A stretch of DNA of 64,000 nucleotides from CAYFZO01 sp965226235 (GCA_965226235.1 OZ245335.1:682001-746000), one strand, 5' to 3'; counted from the first letter of the stretch, positions 42,188 through 51,503 are shown. Program-made: numbers and translations. The notes: generated by a model not told the origin, from the letters alone.

Positions 42188-43378
42188 CTAGCGAATCAGT
42201 TCCTCCCCTCGCCTGACAGCGACTTTCTGCCCGTCGTAGAGTTTGTCGACATCTTCGACGATCACGTTCAATCCGGCCTTGATACCCGACCTGATGATCA
42301 CGTCATTGCCGACGCGTGCCCCCAACACCACCCTGGTACGCTTCAACGCGCCGTCATACTCGACGAATACGTAGGTCTGACCATCGATGTACTGCACCGC
42401 GCCGATCGGTACGGTGAGGACGTTATCGCGTGCCAACCGCGGCAAATAGGCAGAGGCAACCATCCCGGCGCGCAAACCGTCATGCGCGGCGACGCGAATG
42501 CGCGCCTCATAAGTAAATGTTTCCGGATCGGGGGCCACCTGTAAAGAAACCAACTCTCCTTGCAGATCGATCGAGGACATGGCGAATACAGGCTGCTCGA
42601 TTGTAACCGGCATACCGGGTTCGAGCGTCGAGACGACTTCTTCATCGACATACAGCAATAAATCAAACGCTGACACATCGACCAGCACCAGAGCGGTCTG
42701 CCCCGTGATGGCATAGCCGCCAACTTCAGCTTCGACCTGGTTCACGACACCGGCAAAAGGCGCCCGCAATTCGGTCCTGTGCAATTCGCGCTCGACCTGA
42801 TCTCGTTTACTGCGGATCAACTCCAGCCGCGCATTCGCGGTTGAAACCAGGTGCTCGACCCTCGAGGTTTCGATTTGCAGATTGACCAACTGCTGCCTTG
42901 CTGCGTCGAGCGAGGATTGTGGCGATAATCCCATGGCAACCAGGCTCTTGAGCCGCGAGACTTCTCTCTCCTGCAGTTGTACGTTGTCTCGCGCGAGTTT
43001 GAACAGTTGTTCGTCCCTGGAAATTTCAGCCCGAATCAGGTTGACCTCGGCCTGCACCTGCTCCAACGCGTCCCGATAGTCCCAGTCATCAATTTTGAGC
43101 AACACCCTGCCCTTCTCGACCAACTCGCCTGCTTCAACGTACCTGGCGACGATACGTCCCGGTACTTCAAACGTCAATTCGCTGGTTCTCACCGGCTCAA
43201 ACCACCCAATAAACTTTTGCCACGGCTGTACATCGTGCGCGCGTAATTGCGTAACCAACACCGACGGCAACGCTGCTTCCCGCTGTACCAGACGCGGCTC
43301 CGGCTCCGTCTGGAGTATCACCATCACCACCGCAACCGTGATCAATACCACCAACACGCTCGAAATTTTCTGGTTCAA
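42188..43378 (-). CDS. RND efflux periplasmic adaptor (HlyD/MFP family)
   Basis: A 396-residue adaptor with an N-terminal membrane segment (SSVLVVLITVAVVMVIL). The lipoyl part (GRIVARYVEAGELVEKGRVL) is followed by a long alpha-hairpin (LEQVQAEVNLIRAEISRDE to LELIRSKRDQVERELHR) and a second lipoyl half (LRAPFAGVVNQVEAEVGGYA). A beta-barrel and membrane-proximal domain end it. It links the permease at 38976-42122 to an outer channel. 65 bases separate the two genes. 43379-43653 contains no gene. Confidence 0.93.
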   Translation of the reverse strand: MNQKISSVLVVLITVAVVMVILQTEPEPRLVQREAALPSVLVTQLRAHDVQPWQKFIGWFEPVRTSELTFEVPGRIVARYVEAGELVEKGRVLLKIDDWDYRDALEQVQAEVNLIRAEISRDEQLFKLARDNVQLQEREVSRLKSLVAMGLSPQSSLDAARQQLVNLQIETSRVEHLVSTANARLELIRSKRDQVERELHRTELRAPFAGVVNQVEAEVGGYAITGQTALVLVDVSAFDLLLYVDEEVVSTLEPGMPVTIEQPVFAMSSIDLQGELVSLQVAPDPETFTYEARIRVAAHDGLRAGMVASAYLPRLARDNVLTVPIGAVQYIDGQTYVFVEYDGALKRTRVVLGARVGNDVIIRSGIKAGLNVIVEDVDKLYDGQKVAVRRGEELIR

Positions 43379-43653
43379 ACAGGGAACTCCGTTTACAGGC
43401 TAAAACCAATCCATTATAGGATAGGAAAAATCAATGGCTCCAGACCAAAACTGCCGTAGAACATTGCACTCCAGGCCGGATACGGAGGCACGTGACAGAC
43501 AGAGGAATAAATCTGCACGCCAGCCCAGGATCATTATTCCCGCCGTGGATCAGCAAGAGGTCGGGCAGACAGCGTCTGAAGTCGAGGGGGGGCTTTTGCC
43601 CGCCGCCCCACATGCAGGCAAGGTGCTCGCCGCGCCAGCGAACGTGTCCTACG

Positions 43654-44049
43654 TCAGGAAGACGCGGTTGCTTTGTCGGTGTCGTCCTGCTCGGGTCGAT
43701 CGACCAACTCGACAAGTGCCATCGGCGCCTTGTCTCCCGTACGAAAGCCATGCTTCAGGATGCGCAGGTAGCCCCCAGGCCGGTTCCGGTAACGCGGCCC
43801 CAGATCGGAAAACAGCTTTGCTACCGCGTAGCTGTCCCGCAACCTGGCAAACGCCCGGCGGCGCCCGGCAACGCTGTCGGTACGCGACAGGGTAATCAGC
43901 GGCTCGATCACGCGCCGCAGTTCCTTGGCACGCGCCAGCGTTGTCCGTATCGCCTCGTGTTTGATCAGGGAAACGCTCATATTGGCAAACATCGCCTTGC
44001 GATGCGCCGAGGTCATCCCAAGTTTCCTGCCGGCGTTCAGGTGTCGCAT
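43654..44049 (-). CDS. rplQ: 50S ribosomal protein L17
   Basis: A 131-residue large-subunit protein, last gene of the alpha operon. Its start MRHLNAGRKLGMTSAHRKAM and AMFANMSVSLIKHEAIRTTL are universal family blocks. It sits 37 bases after rpoA. The C-terminus has a short acidic, DDTD-containing tail. It contacts the polypeptide exit area of the 50S subunit. Confidence 0.98.
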   Translation of the reverse strand: MRHLNAGRKLGMTSAHRKAMFANMSVSLIKHEAIRTTLARAKELRRVIEPLITLSRTDSVAGRRRAFARLRDSYAVAKLFSDLGPRYRNRPGGYLRILKHGFRTGDKAPMALVELVDRPEQDDTDKATASS

Positions 44050-44086
44050 GCTACCCAGACCTCAATCGCTTATTCAGCCAGATAAA

Positions 44087-45082
44087 CTAGGAGCCAGGCA
44101 CGACGACATCGAGCCGATCACGATGGACCTCCGGCTGCGACCAGCCTTCGAGTACTGTACCAAGCTCCAGGTTGTTAGCCTTGAGCGCGTCCTTGATCTC
44201 CTCAAGCGACTTCATGCCGATGTTGGGCATGCGCTTTAGTTCGTCTTCGGTCTTCTGCACCAGGTCGCCGACCCTGAAAATGTACTCGGCCTTGAGGCTG
44301 TTCACCGAACGCCTGCTCAGGCCAAACTCCTCCAGTTCGCGCATCAGGATCGGGTTCATCGCGAGGCTGATCGGACTGTCTTCTTCGTATTTCATGGCTT
44401 TGAGATCCGAAAAGGTCTCCAGTTGCGCGTGGAGAACGCGTGCAGCCGAGCGAATCGCATCCTGAGGATCGATGGTCCCATCGGTTTCCATGTCGATAAT
44501 CAGCTTGTCCAGATCGGTGCGCTGCTCAACGCGCGCGCTCTCGACTTTGTAGGAAACCTGGCGCACCGGGCTGAAACTTGCGTCAAGCAACAAGGTCCCG
44601 ATCGGATAATCTTCGCCGTTGCGGGATGCCGGTCTGTACCCTCTGCCTCTGGCCACTTTCAGTGCCATGTTGAGCTTGCCCTGTTCCGACAGATGGCAGA
44701 TGACGTGATCCGGGTTGACGAACTCGACACTGTCATCAGTCTTGATATCACGGGCGGTCACCACCCCAGGCCCCTTCTTGTAGAGCGTGATCACAACGCT
44801 GTCCTTGTGGCCGGTCACCGCGAGTTCTTTGAGGTTGAGCAGAATATCGACCACATCCTCCTGCACGCCCTCAAGCGCCGTATACTCGTGCAATACCCCT
44901 TCGATCTGCGCTTCAACAACCGCGTAGCCATCGATCGAAGAGAGCAACACACGCCGCAACGCGTTGCCGAGCGTATGCCCGAAGCCGCGCTCGAGCGGCT
45001 CAAGCGACACGCCCACCCGGGTGTCCGATATGTTACGCACATCGACTATGCGTGGCTTTAACAGTTCATCTACATAACTCAT
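44087..45082 (-). CDS. rpoA: RNA polymerase alpha subunit
   Basis: A 331-residue subunit. The N-terminal dimerisation domain includes EPLERGFGHTLGNALRRVLL, and the alpha-CTD has LEEFGLSRRSVNSLKAEYIF and MPNIGMKSLEEIKDALKANN. It nucleates assembly of the RNA polymerase core and contacts activators and UP elements. The gene lies between rpsD (51 bases) and rplQ, as in the conserved alpha operon. Length is normal and no key region is missing. Confidence 0.99.
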   Translation of the reverse strand: MSYVDELLKPRIVDVRNISDTRVGVSLEPLERGFGHTLGNALRRVLLSSIDGYAVVEAQIEGVLHEYTALEGVQEDVVDILLNLKELAVTGHKDSVVITLYKKGPGVVTARDIKTDDSVEFVNPDHVICHLSEQGKLNMALKVARGRGYRPASRNGEDYPIGTLLLDASFSPVRQVSYKVESARVEQRTDLDKLIIDMETDGTIDPQDAIRSAARVLHAQLETFSDLKAMKYEEDSPISLAMNPILMRELEEFGLSRRSVNSLKAEYIFRVGDLVQKTEDELKRMPNIGMKSLEEIKDALKANNLELGTVLEGWSQPEVHRDRLDVVVPGS

Positions 45083-45133
45083 TCCTCTTCCTCCACTTGC
45101 TTTGCGTCTTGATTGGCCAGCGTGTTGCGCCGG

Positions 45134-45754
45134 TTACTTGGAATACAACTCGACGACCAACGATTCGTTGATTTCCGACGGTAATTCGCCGCGTTCCGGA
45201 ACTGTCTTGAAAATGCCCTTCATTGCTGCGGTATCCACTTCGACCCACTCCGGAAAACCTATTTGCTCGACCACGCTCAACGCATCCTTTATGCGCATTT
45301 GCTGGCGGCTTTTCTCGGCAATCGAAATCTCATCCGCCGGCGCGATCTGGTACGACGGGATGTTGACAGTGCGGCCATTGACGGCAATCGCCTTGTGGGA
45401 GACAAGCTGGCGACATTCGGAACGAGTGGCACCGAACCCCATGCGGTAGACGACATTATCCAACCGGGATTCAAGCAGTTGTAGCAACTTTTCTCCCGTA
45501 GCCCCCCGGGCGCGCGCGGCTGCCTTGTAATAATTGCGAAACTGCCTCTCCAGCACGCCATAAATACGCCGCAACTTCTGCTTTTCACGTAGCTGCACCC
45601 CGTAGTCCGACATTCGCGGCTTTCTCTCACCGTGCTGCCCTGGAAGCTTCTCCAGGTTACATTTCGAAGAAAGCGACCGCGCGCGGCCTTTCAGCATCAG
45701 GTCGGTGCCTTCACGCCGACTCAGCTTGCACGTTGGCCCTCGGTAACGTGCCAT
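45134..45754 (-). CDS. rpsD: 30S ribosomal protein S4
   Basis: A 206-residue primary 16S rRNA-binding protein. MARYRGPTCKLSRREGTDL is the expected start, so the longer frame to 45793 was trimmed by 13 codons. The S4 RNA-binding domain includes SRLDNVVYRMGFGATRSECR and QLVSHKAIAVNGRTVNIPS. In E. coli S4 represses the alpha operon through a leader near rpsM. It begins four bases after the rpsK stop. Confidence 0.98.
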   Translation of the reverse strand: MARYRGPTCKLSRREGTDLMLKGRARSLSSKCNLEKLPGQHGERKPRMSDYGVQLREKQKLRRIYGVLERQFRNYYKAAARARGATGEKLLQLLESRLDNVVYRMGFGATRSECRQLVSHKAIAVNGRTVNIPSYQIAPADEISIAEKSRQQMRIKDALSVVEQIGFPEWVEVDTAAMKGIFKTVPERGELPSEINESLVVELYSK

Positions 45755-45758
45755 CTTT

Positions 45759-46157
45759 TCAGACCCTCCTCCTCTTGGGAGCACGGCAGCCATTGTGCGG
45801 TATCGGGGTCACATCCTTGATGCTGGTGATCTTGAACCCAGCCGTGTTCAAGGCACGTGCCGCTGATTCTCGCCCCGGGCCCGGTCCTCGGATATTGATC
45901 TCGAGATACTCGACTCCAAACTCGAGCGCTACCCGCCCGACATTGCTCGCGGCGACCTGCGCGGCAAACGGGGTACTCTTGCGCGACCCACGAAACCCGG
46001 AAGAACCCGCGGTTCCCCAGCACAGCGCGTTACCTTGACGATCGGTAATCATGATGATCGTGTTGTTGAAGGTCGAGGTGATGTGTGCGATCGCCTGCGG
46101 TACCTTCCGCAATACCTTTTTGCGCACGCGCCCTTTGTTTTTCGTCACTTTTGCCAT
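45759..46157 (-). CDS. rpsK: 30S ribosomal protein S11
   Basis: A 132-residue platform protein of the small subunit. AHITSTFNNTIIMITDRQGN and SAARALNTAGFKITSIKDVT are conserved, and it ends with PIPHNGCRAPKRRRV, the signature basic tail. Contacts the 16S rRNA near the mRNA exit. It lies six bases from rpsM and four from rpsD. Confidence 0.99.
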   Translation of the reverse strand: MAKVTKNKGRVRKKVLRKVPQAIAHITSTFNNTIIMITDRQGNALCWGTAGSSGFRGSRKSTPFAAQVAASNVGRVALEFGVEYLEINIRGPGPGRESAARALNTAGFKITSIKDVTPIPHNGCRAPKRRRV

Positions 46158-46163
46158 ATCCGT

Positions 46164-46520
46164 CTATCTCTTGATGAGCTTTCTCGGCCCTTTGCGGCAT
46201 CTCGCGTTGGTACGCGTCCTCTGTCCTCGAACCGGCAAACCTCGACGGTGGCGGATACCTCGATAGGCCCCAAGGTCTCGCAGGCGCTTGATATTCAGAC
46301 TGATCTCGCGGCGCAGGTCTCCCTCCACCATGTATTTCACAACCTCCTTGCGCAAGCCCTCCAGATCCGTTTCAGGCAAATCCTTGATCTTCGTTCCGTA
46401 ATCCACTCCGCTGTCTTTGCAAACCTTGCGTGCAGTATTTCTGCCGATACCAAAAATTGCCGTCAGTGCCACTTCGGCATGCTGGCGGTCAGGGACATTG
46501 ACACCAATTATACGAGCCAT
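46164..46520 (-). CDS. rpsM: 30S ribosomal protein S13
   Basis: A 118-residue head protein of the small subunit. The start MARIIGVNVPDRQHAEVALT is standard, so three extra upstream codons were excluded. The C-terminal RGQRTRTNARCRKGPRKLIK reaches the tRNA P site. The 143-base gap to rpmJ could carry an alpha-operon leader or promoter; nothing specific was recognised in it. Confidence 0.98.
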   Translation of the reverse strand: MARIIGVNVPDRQHAEVALTAIFGIGRNTARKVCKDSGVDYGTKIKDLPETDLEGLRKEVVKYMVEGDLRREISLNIKRLRDLGAYRGIRHRRGLPVRGQRTRTNARCRKGPRKLIKR

Positions 46521-46663
46521 AGCTTCCAACCGCTGCGCGGAATCAAGTGAAAAAGTCGTTCATTGTAGCCGAAACCTTCGCGGCCTGCCAGAACCGCAAC
46601 TGAGGACGCCGGTCGATTACGACGCACAACTCCCCCTCGCATGGCTGCTCCTTGCATGCGTGG

Positions 46664-46777
46664 CTAACCTTGGCGTTGCTTGTGGCGCGGATTGGTGCAG
46701 ATCACCCGGACGACTCCTTTGCGCCGGACGATCTTGCAGTTCCTGCAGATTCTTTTCACTGATGCCCTGACTTTCAT
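46664..46777 (-). CDS. rpmJ: 50S ribosomal protein L36
   Basis: A 37-residue protein, shorter than usual ORF cut-offs. The sequence begins MKVRASVKRICRNCKIVRRK and has the zinc ligands Cys11, Cys14, Cys27 and His32, so it is the zinc-binding (C+) form. It lies 14 bases after secY, as in spc operons of many bacteria. The predicted length matches the family (37-38). Confidence 0.97.
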   Translation of the reverse strand: MKVRASVKRICRNCKIVRRKGVVRVICTNPRHKQRQG

Positions 46778-46791
46778 GCTGCCTCCATCGC

Positions 46792-48132
46792 TCAGCGCGC
46801 AACCCCTCCCGGGGACCTCCGCCGCTGGGATTTCAGGTTCGCTTTCTTGAGCAAGCCTTCATATTGATGAGAAAGGATATACGACTGCACCTGCGCCATA
46901 AAGTCCATGATGACGATGACGATGATCAGCAATGACGTGCCTCCGAAGTAAAAAGGTACGTTCCACGAAAGAATCAGAAACTCTGGCAACAGGCACACCA
47001 GTGTAATGTAAACGGCGCCCACCGCGGTCAGGCGGCTGGTAATATTGTCTATGTACTGGGCGGTCTGCCTGCCGGGGCGGATCCCTGGAATAAACGCACC
47101 GCCACGCTTCAGGTTGTCGGCAGTGTCGTTCGCATCGAACACGATCGCCGTGTAAAAGAAACAGAAAAACACGATGGCCAGGGCATAAAACGTAATGTAC
47201 AAAGGCTGTCCCGGTGCCAGCGCCGTCGAAATGCCACCGAGCCACCCGAGCCCATCCGCGTTGCCGAACCATTGCCCCAAAGTCGCCGGAAACAGAATGA
47301 TGCTCGATGCGAATATCGGAGGAATGACGCCTGCCATGTTCAGTTTCAGCGGCAGGTGGCTGGTCTGGGTCGCGTACGCGCCTCGCTGGCGTCGCGCGTA
47401 ACTGACAGTCAACCGTCGCTGGCCTCTCTCGATGAATACCACGAATCCGGTCACCGCGATGGTGAGCGCGAACAGAAGCATGACCAAGGCCGCAGATAGC
47501 TCGCCGGTATTGGCCAACTCCAGGGTGCCACCGGCCGCTGCCGGCAGACCCGCGACGATGCCGGCAAAAATAATGATGGAAATCCCGTTGCCGATACCGC
47601 GCTCATTGATCTGCTCGCCCAGCCACATTAAAACGATCGTGCCGGTTACCAGGGAAACCGCAACGATGAAAATAAATCCGGGACCGGAAACAAACGCGAC
47701 TCCCTGGGTCTGTAGCGCGATCGCGACGCCGACGGCCTGAAACGCCGCCAGCACCACCGCGCCGTAGCGCGTATATTGCATAATGACGCGGCGACCTCGC
47801 TCACCTTCTTTTTTTAGTTCTTTCATGGCGGGCATCACCACCGTCATCAACTGCATGATGATAGAGGCAGAGATATACGGCATGACGCCAAGCGCAAACA
47901 GACTGAGCCGCTCGAGCGCACCACCCGAAAACATATTGAACAAATCAAGAATCGTACCGCTGTTCTGGTCGAAAAACTGCGCCATCGCGTCCGGGTTGAT
48001 CCCTGGAGCCGGAATAAAGCTCCCTATTCGATAAATAACCAGCACCAGCAGCACGAAACCCACGCGCTTGCGTAACTCGCCAATGCGGTTGACTTTTGCC
48101 AGCGCAGAGATGCCTTGGGAGGTCGCCGACAT
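46792..48132 (-). CDS. secY: Preprotein translocase subunit SecY
   Basis: A 446-residue channel subunit with ten membrane segments. The start region SALAKVNRIGELRKRVGFVL, the ERGQRRLTVSYARRQRG loop and ADNLKRGGAFIPGIRPG are conserved landmarks. Together with SecE and SecG it forms the Sec protein-conducting channel. ATG at 48132 is preceded by TTG 48135; the ATG is chosen. It lies between rplO and rpmJ. Confidence 0.98.
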   Translation of the reverse strand: MSATSQGISALAKVNRIGELRKRVGFVLLVLVIYRIGSFIPAPGINPDAMAQFFDQNSGTILDLFNMFSGGALERLSLFALGVMPYISASIIMQLMTVVMPAMKELKKEGERGRRVIMQYTRYGAVVLAAFQAVGVAIALQTQGVAFVSGPGFIFIVAVSLVTGTIVLMWLGEQINERGIGNGISIIIFAGIVAGLPAAAGGTLELANTGELSAALVMLLFALTIAVTGFVVFIERGQRRLTVSYARRQRGAYATQTSHLPLKLNMAGVIPPIFASSIILFPATLGQWFGNADGLGWLGGISTALAPGQPLYITFYALAIVFFCFFYTAIVFDANDTADNLKRGGAFIPGIRPGRQTAQYIDNITSRLTAVGAVYITLVCLLPEFLILSWNVPFYFGGTSLLIIVIVIMDFMAQVQSYILSHQYEGLLKKANLKSQRRRSPGGVAR

Positions 48133-48144
48133 CAACCGCCTCCT

Positions 48145-48582
48145 TCACTCGGCCTCGACCGTACCGCCGGCGGCTTGAATCGCCTTCCGTGCGCCCGCGG
48201 TGGCAAGTACGCCCCTGAGCACGACCGGTTTGTCGATCTTGCCTGACAGGATCACTTTGACCCGTTTTGCCGAAGCGGGTATCAGCCTGGCTTTACGCAG
48301 AGCCTCGCGGTCAATTACCTCGGATTCAACCGCTGCAAGCTCGTTCAGACGCACCTCGGCATTGAGTTTCGCCCGCATCGAGCGAAACCCGACTTTCGGC
48401 ATGCGCCGCTGCAATGGCATTTGCCCGCCTTCAAACCCGGCTCTGATGCGACTGCCGGAACGGGATTTCTGTCCTTTGTGCCCGGCTCCGCAAGTCTTGC
48501 CAATGCCAGACCCGTTACCCCGGCCCACCCTGCGCCGCAGCTTATGGCTACCTGCCGCTGGCTTCAGAGAATTAAGCCTCAT
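48145..48582 (-). CDS. rplO: 50S ribosomal protein L15
   Basis: A 145-residue late-assembly protein of the large subunit. MRLNSLKPAAGSHKLRRRVG and GRGNGSGIGKTCGAGHKGQK identify it. The start overlaps the rpmD stop by 11 bases, so translation is coupled. Length matches the E. coli protein (144). Confidence 0.98.
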   Translation of the reverse strand: MRLNSLKPAAGSHKLRRRVGRGNGSGIGKTCGAGHKGQKSRSGSRIRAGFEGGQMPLQRRMPKVGFRSMRAKLNAEVRLNELAAVESEVIDREALRKARLIPASAKRVKVILSGKIDKPVVLRGVLATAGARKAIQAAGGTVEAE

Positions 48583-48766
48583 CAGAAACCTTCTCCACTT
48601 TCAACATGTAACGCACTTTATCGATCATGCCTCGGTTCTGCGGGGTATCAATGACCACGGATGTGTGATGCATTCGGCGGATGCCCAGCCCCCTGACACA
48701 AGCCTGATGCCTGCACATCCTGCCGTGCAGACTGCGCACCAGTGTGACCTTCAGTTGACCTGCCAT
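48572..48766 (-). CDS. rpmD: 50S ribosomal protein L30
   Basis: A 64-residue protein with the KVTLVRSLHGRMCRHQACVR start and GLGIRRMHHTSVVIDTPQNR core. It lies between rpsE (20 bases upstream) and rplO (11-base overlap), the usual spc order. The slightly cysteine-rich N-terminus (two Cys) is unusual but the fold pattern is clear. Confidence 0.96.
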   Translation of the reverse strand: MAGQLKVTLVRSLHGRMCRHQACVRGLGIRRMHHTSVVIDTPQNRGMIDKVRYMLKVEKVSDEA

Positions 48767-48786
48767 GATCTCAATCCCGTGCCCGT

Positions 48787-49296
48787 CTATCTGGCAATGA
48801 TGTCTTCGACCTGCTTGCCCCGCTTGGCTGCGATCTGTTGCGGCGATGCCATTTTCGACAGGCCCAGAAGGGTCGCGCGCACTACGTTGATCGGGTTGCG
48901 CGACCCGATACTCTTGGCAAGCACGTCCTTGATGCCCAATACTTCAAACACCGCGCGCATCGGTCCCCCGGCAATGATGCCGGTGCCGGGCGAGGCTGGT
49001 TGAAGAAAAATCCTGGCGGCTCCGTGGCGGCTGGTAATAGAATAATAAAAAGTGCCCTTGTGCAACGGAACCTTGATCATCTCCTTGCGCGCGGACTCCA
49101 TCGCTTTCTGAATTGCCAGAGGAACCTCCCGGGCTTTGCCGTATCCCATCCCGACCTTGCCCTTGCCATCACCGACAACGGTCAACGCGGTGAAGCCGAA
49201 CTGTCTGCCGCCCTTGACAACCTTGGCTACGCGGTTGACCGTGACCAGTTTTTCCAGGTAACCGTCGGTCTGTTCCGCTTTTTCCAAATTCGACAT
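48787..49296 (-). CDS. rpsE: 30S ribosomal protein S5
   Basis: A 169-residue protein with an N-terminal double-stranded RNA-binding-like domain (VNRVAKVVKGGRQFGFTALT, VVGDGKGKVGMGYGKAREVP) and a C-terminal part with GTGIIAGGPMRAVFEVLGIK. S5 contributes to decoding accuracy and mRNA unwinding. It lies between rplR and rpmD. Confidence 0.98.
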   Translation of the reverse strand: MSNLEKAEQTDGYLEKLVTVNRVAKVVKGGRQFGFTALTVVGDGKGKVGMGYGKAREVPLAIQKAMESARKEMIKVPLHKGTFYYSITSRHGAARIFLQPASPGTGIIAGGPMRAVFEVLGIKDVLAKSIGSRNPINVVRATLLGLSKMASPQQIAAKRGKQVEDIIAR

Positions 49297-49308
49297 AATT
49301 TCCTCCCG

Positions 49309-49683
49309 CTAAAATTTCAGTCCGTTGGCACGCGCCGCTTCAGCAAGTGCCTTGACACGCCCGTGGTAGCGAAACCCGCACCGATCAAATGCCACTCGTT
49401 CGATGCCCTTGTCCAGGGCGCGGCGAGCGATCAACTCGCCTGCTTTTTTCGCGACCTCGATCTTTCCAGGCTGCGCGCGAAACGGGACAAGCTCCGTCTC
49501 CAGGGTGGAAACGCTGGCAACAGTAGTCGCACCATCGGAAGCGACGACCTGTGCATAAATGTGACGCGGCGTGCGGTGAACGCACAGGCGATGAATCCCC
49601 AGGCGCAAAGCCTGGGCGCGTGCTTTGCGCACGCGTCTGAGCCGCACGGATTTCTTCGTCGACTGCCTGCTGATCCGCATCAT
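49309..49683 (-). CDS. rplR: 50S ribosomal protein L18
   Basis: A 124-residue 5S rRNA-binding protein. Recognised by RLCVHRTPRHIYAQVV and the C-terminal DRCGFRYHGRVKALAEAARA NGLKF ending. The ATG overlaps the rplF stop (ATGA); a second ATG follows directly. It lies 12 bases before rpsE. Confidence 0.97.
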   Translation of the reverse strand: MMRISRQSTKKSVRLRRVRKARAQALRLGIHRLCVHRTPRHIYAQVVASDGATTVASVSTLETELVPFRAQPGKIEVAKKAGELIARRALDKGIERVAFDRCGFRYHGRVKALAEAARANGLKF

Positions 49684-50207
49684 TTTTTCTTGCCTTCCTT
49701 ACGCAGGATGCGCTCGTCAGCGTAGCGGACACCTTTGCCTTTATAAGGTTCGGGCCGACGAAAGGAGCGGATTTCAGACGCTGCCTGTCCGACCTTCTGC
49801 TTGTCGATACCACGAATGATGATCTCGGTCTGGCTGGGAATCTCCGCCCGTATCCCGGAGGGCAGCCTGTAAGTAATTGGATGGGAGTAACCGAGTTGCA
49901 GATTGAGCATCTGGTCCTTCATCTGTGCCCGATAGCCGACCCCTTGCAATACAAGCCGCTTTTCAAATTCCTTGGTCACACCAATGATCATGTTCATAGC
50001 CAGCGATCTCATGGTGCCGGCTAATGCTTTCCCATCCACATCCCGCGCCTCGAAGGTCAGCGAATTTCCATTTTGTGTGCACTTGACCTTGCCATGGAGC
50101 GACAATGCCATCTCTCCCTTCGGACCGGCCATTTGCAGATCCTGCTCTGACAGCTTCACTTGCACTTCCGGGGGTATCTCGACCGGCTTTCCTGATACGT
50201 TTGCCAT
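49680..50207 (-). CDS. rplF: 50S ribosomal protein L6
   Basis: A 175-residue protein near the factor-binding region of the large subunit. PVEIPPEVQVKLSEQDLQMA opens the first of two related domains, and the C-terminal EPYKGKGVRYADERILRKEG is diagnostic. Overlaps rplR by four bases and starts four bases after rpsH. Confidence 0.98.
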   Translation of the reverse strand: MANVSGKPVEIPPEVQVKLSEQDLQMAGPKGEMALSLHGKVKCTQNGNSLTFEARDVDGKALAGTMRSLAMNMIIGVTKEFEKRLVLQGVGYRAQMKDQMLNLQLGYSHPITYRLPSGIRAEIPSQTEIIIRGIDKQKVGQAASEIRSFRRPEPYKGKGVRYADERILRKEGKKK

Positions 50208-50211
50208 GACC

Positions 50212-50607
50212 TCACTCGACCGTGCACAGGACCTCGCCGCCCTGGCGCTGTGCTCGTGCCTCGCGGTCGGTCATGACACCCTGGGGCGTGGAAATCACCG
50301 CGACTCCCATGCCGTTCAACACTTTGGGCAAATCGTCGGCTCCACGATAAATGCGCAACCCCGGCCTGCTCACCCGCTGGATGCGGCTGATTACCGGCTT
50401 TCCCTCGTGGTATTTCAACTTGAACACCAGTTGTGGCCTGCCATCATTTTCCGCGAGCGTGAAGGACTTGATGTAGCCTTCCTGCTGCAACACTTCAGCG
50501 ATGGTGCCCTTCAGTCGGGATGCCGACACCGTGGCTTCATCGTAGCCAACCATCTGCGCGTTACGGATACGCGTCAACATATCGGCTATAGGATCACTCA
50601 TGCTCAT
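50212..50607 (-). CDS. rpsH: 30S ribosomal protein S8
   Basis: A 131-residue 16S rRNA-binding protein. MSMSDPIADMLTRIRNAQ matches the E. coli start, so the first of two ATGs is chosen. The C-terminal GVAVISTPQGVMTDREARAQ is the typical RNA-binding end. In E. coli S8 also represses the spc operon. Six bases separate it from rpsN. Confidence 0.98.
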   Translation of the reverse strand: MSMSDPIADMLTRIRNAQMVGYDEATVSASRLKGTIAEVLQQEGYIKSFTLAENDGRPQLVFKLKYHEGKPVISRIQRVSRPGLRIYRGADDLPKVLNGMGVAVISTPQGVMTDREARAQRQGGEVLCTVE

Positions 50608-50613
50608 AGCTGA

Positions 50614-50919
50614 CTACCAACTCGCCTTGACCAGCCCTGGAATATCCCCGGCCATCGCGTGTTCACGCAGTTTGTTGCGCGCAAGACCAAACTTGCGGTA
50701 ATACCCACGCGGCCTTCCGGTCAGATGGCAACGGTTACGCATGCGACAGGGAGAGGCGTTGCGCGGCAGTTTTTGCAACGCCGCCACCGCCGCTTCCCGC
50801 TCTTCCTGGGAGACGCTTGCACTTTTGATGGTTTTCTTCAATTGCTCACGTCTGGTCTTGTGTTTGCGCACCGTTGCCGCACGCTTGACCTCCCTCTGTA
50901 TCATCGACACTTTAGCCAC
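50614..50919 (-). CDS. rpsN: 30S ribosomal protein S14
   Basis: A 101-residue protein of the long, zinc-free type. MAKVSMIQREVKRAATVRK opens it and LTGRPRGYYRKFGLARNKLR is the conserved C-terminal block. Only two cysteines are present and they do not form paired CxxC motifs. Located between rplE and rpsH, the standard order. Confidence 0.98.
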   Translation of the reverse strand: MAKVSMIQREVKRAATVRKHKTRREQLKKTIKSASVSQEEREAAVAALQKLPRNASPCRMRNRCHLTGRPRGYYRKFGLARNKLREHAMAGDIPGLVKASW

Positions 50920-50930
50920 GAACGTACTCC

Positions 50931-51488
50931 TTACGTCTGAAATGGAAAATTGAACCCTTCCAGCAAAGCGCGCGCGGCTTCGTCGGAGGTAGCGGTGGTC
51001 GTGATCGCGACATCAAGCCCCCGCAAATGCAGGATGTCATCATAGTCGATTTCCGGGAAAACAATCTGTTCTTTGATACCGAAATTGTAATTGCCACGAC
51101 CGTCAAAGGATTTGCCGCTGAAGCCACGAAAATCCCGGATCCTGGGAATCACTATTTTGATCATCCGCTCCAGGAACTCGTACATGCGCACGCCCCGAAG
51201 CGTAACCTTGCAACCAACCAGCCAACCCTCACGAATGCTGAACCCCGCGATTGCCTTGCGAGCACGAGTCACGACCGGCTTCTGACCGGTGATTTTCTCC
51301 ATGTCACTCAGCGCCGATGCCAAAACATTTTTCTCACGGGCACCTTCGCCCAACCCCATGTTGACCGTGATTTTCAGCAACCGTGGAACCTGCATCGGGT
51401 TGTCATAACCGAGTCGCTGCCGAACCTCGGCCGCGATGGAATCGCGGTAGATCTTCTGAAAAGTCGGCATGACTGCATTGTTCTCCAT
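50931..51488 (-). CDS. rplE: 50S ribosomal protein L5
   Basis: A 185-residue 5S rRNA-binding protein. MQVPRLLKITVNMGLGEGA, GQKPVVTRARKAIAGFSIRE and DFRGFSGKSFDGRGNYNFGI are universal blocks. The first ATG is used; a second at residue 7 is possible since six N-terminal residues are atypical. Fifteen bases follow rplX. Confidence 0.98.
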   Translation of the reverse strand: MENNAVMPTFQKIYRDSIAAEVRQRLGYDNPMQVPRLLKITVNMGLGEGAREKNVLASALSDMEKITGQKPVVTRARKAIAGFSIREGWLVGCKVTLRGVRMYEFLERMIKIVIPRIRDFRGFSGKSFDGRGNYNFGIKEQIVFPEIDYDDILHLRGLDVAITTTATSDEAARALLEGFNFPFQT

Positions 51489-51503
51489 CGCGCGCCCCCT
51501 TGA

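Noticed and set aside
43431..43751. 106-codon minus-strand ORF after the RND adaptor
   Set aside because: It has no domain, overlaps the 3' end of rplQ, and its composition looks like intergenic GC-rich noise.
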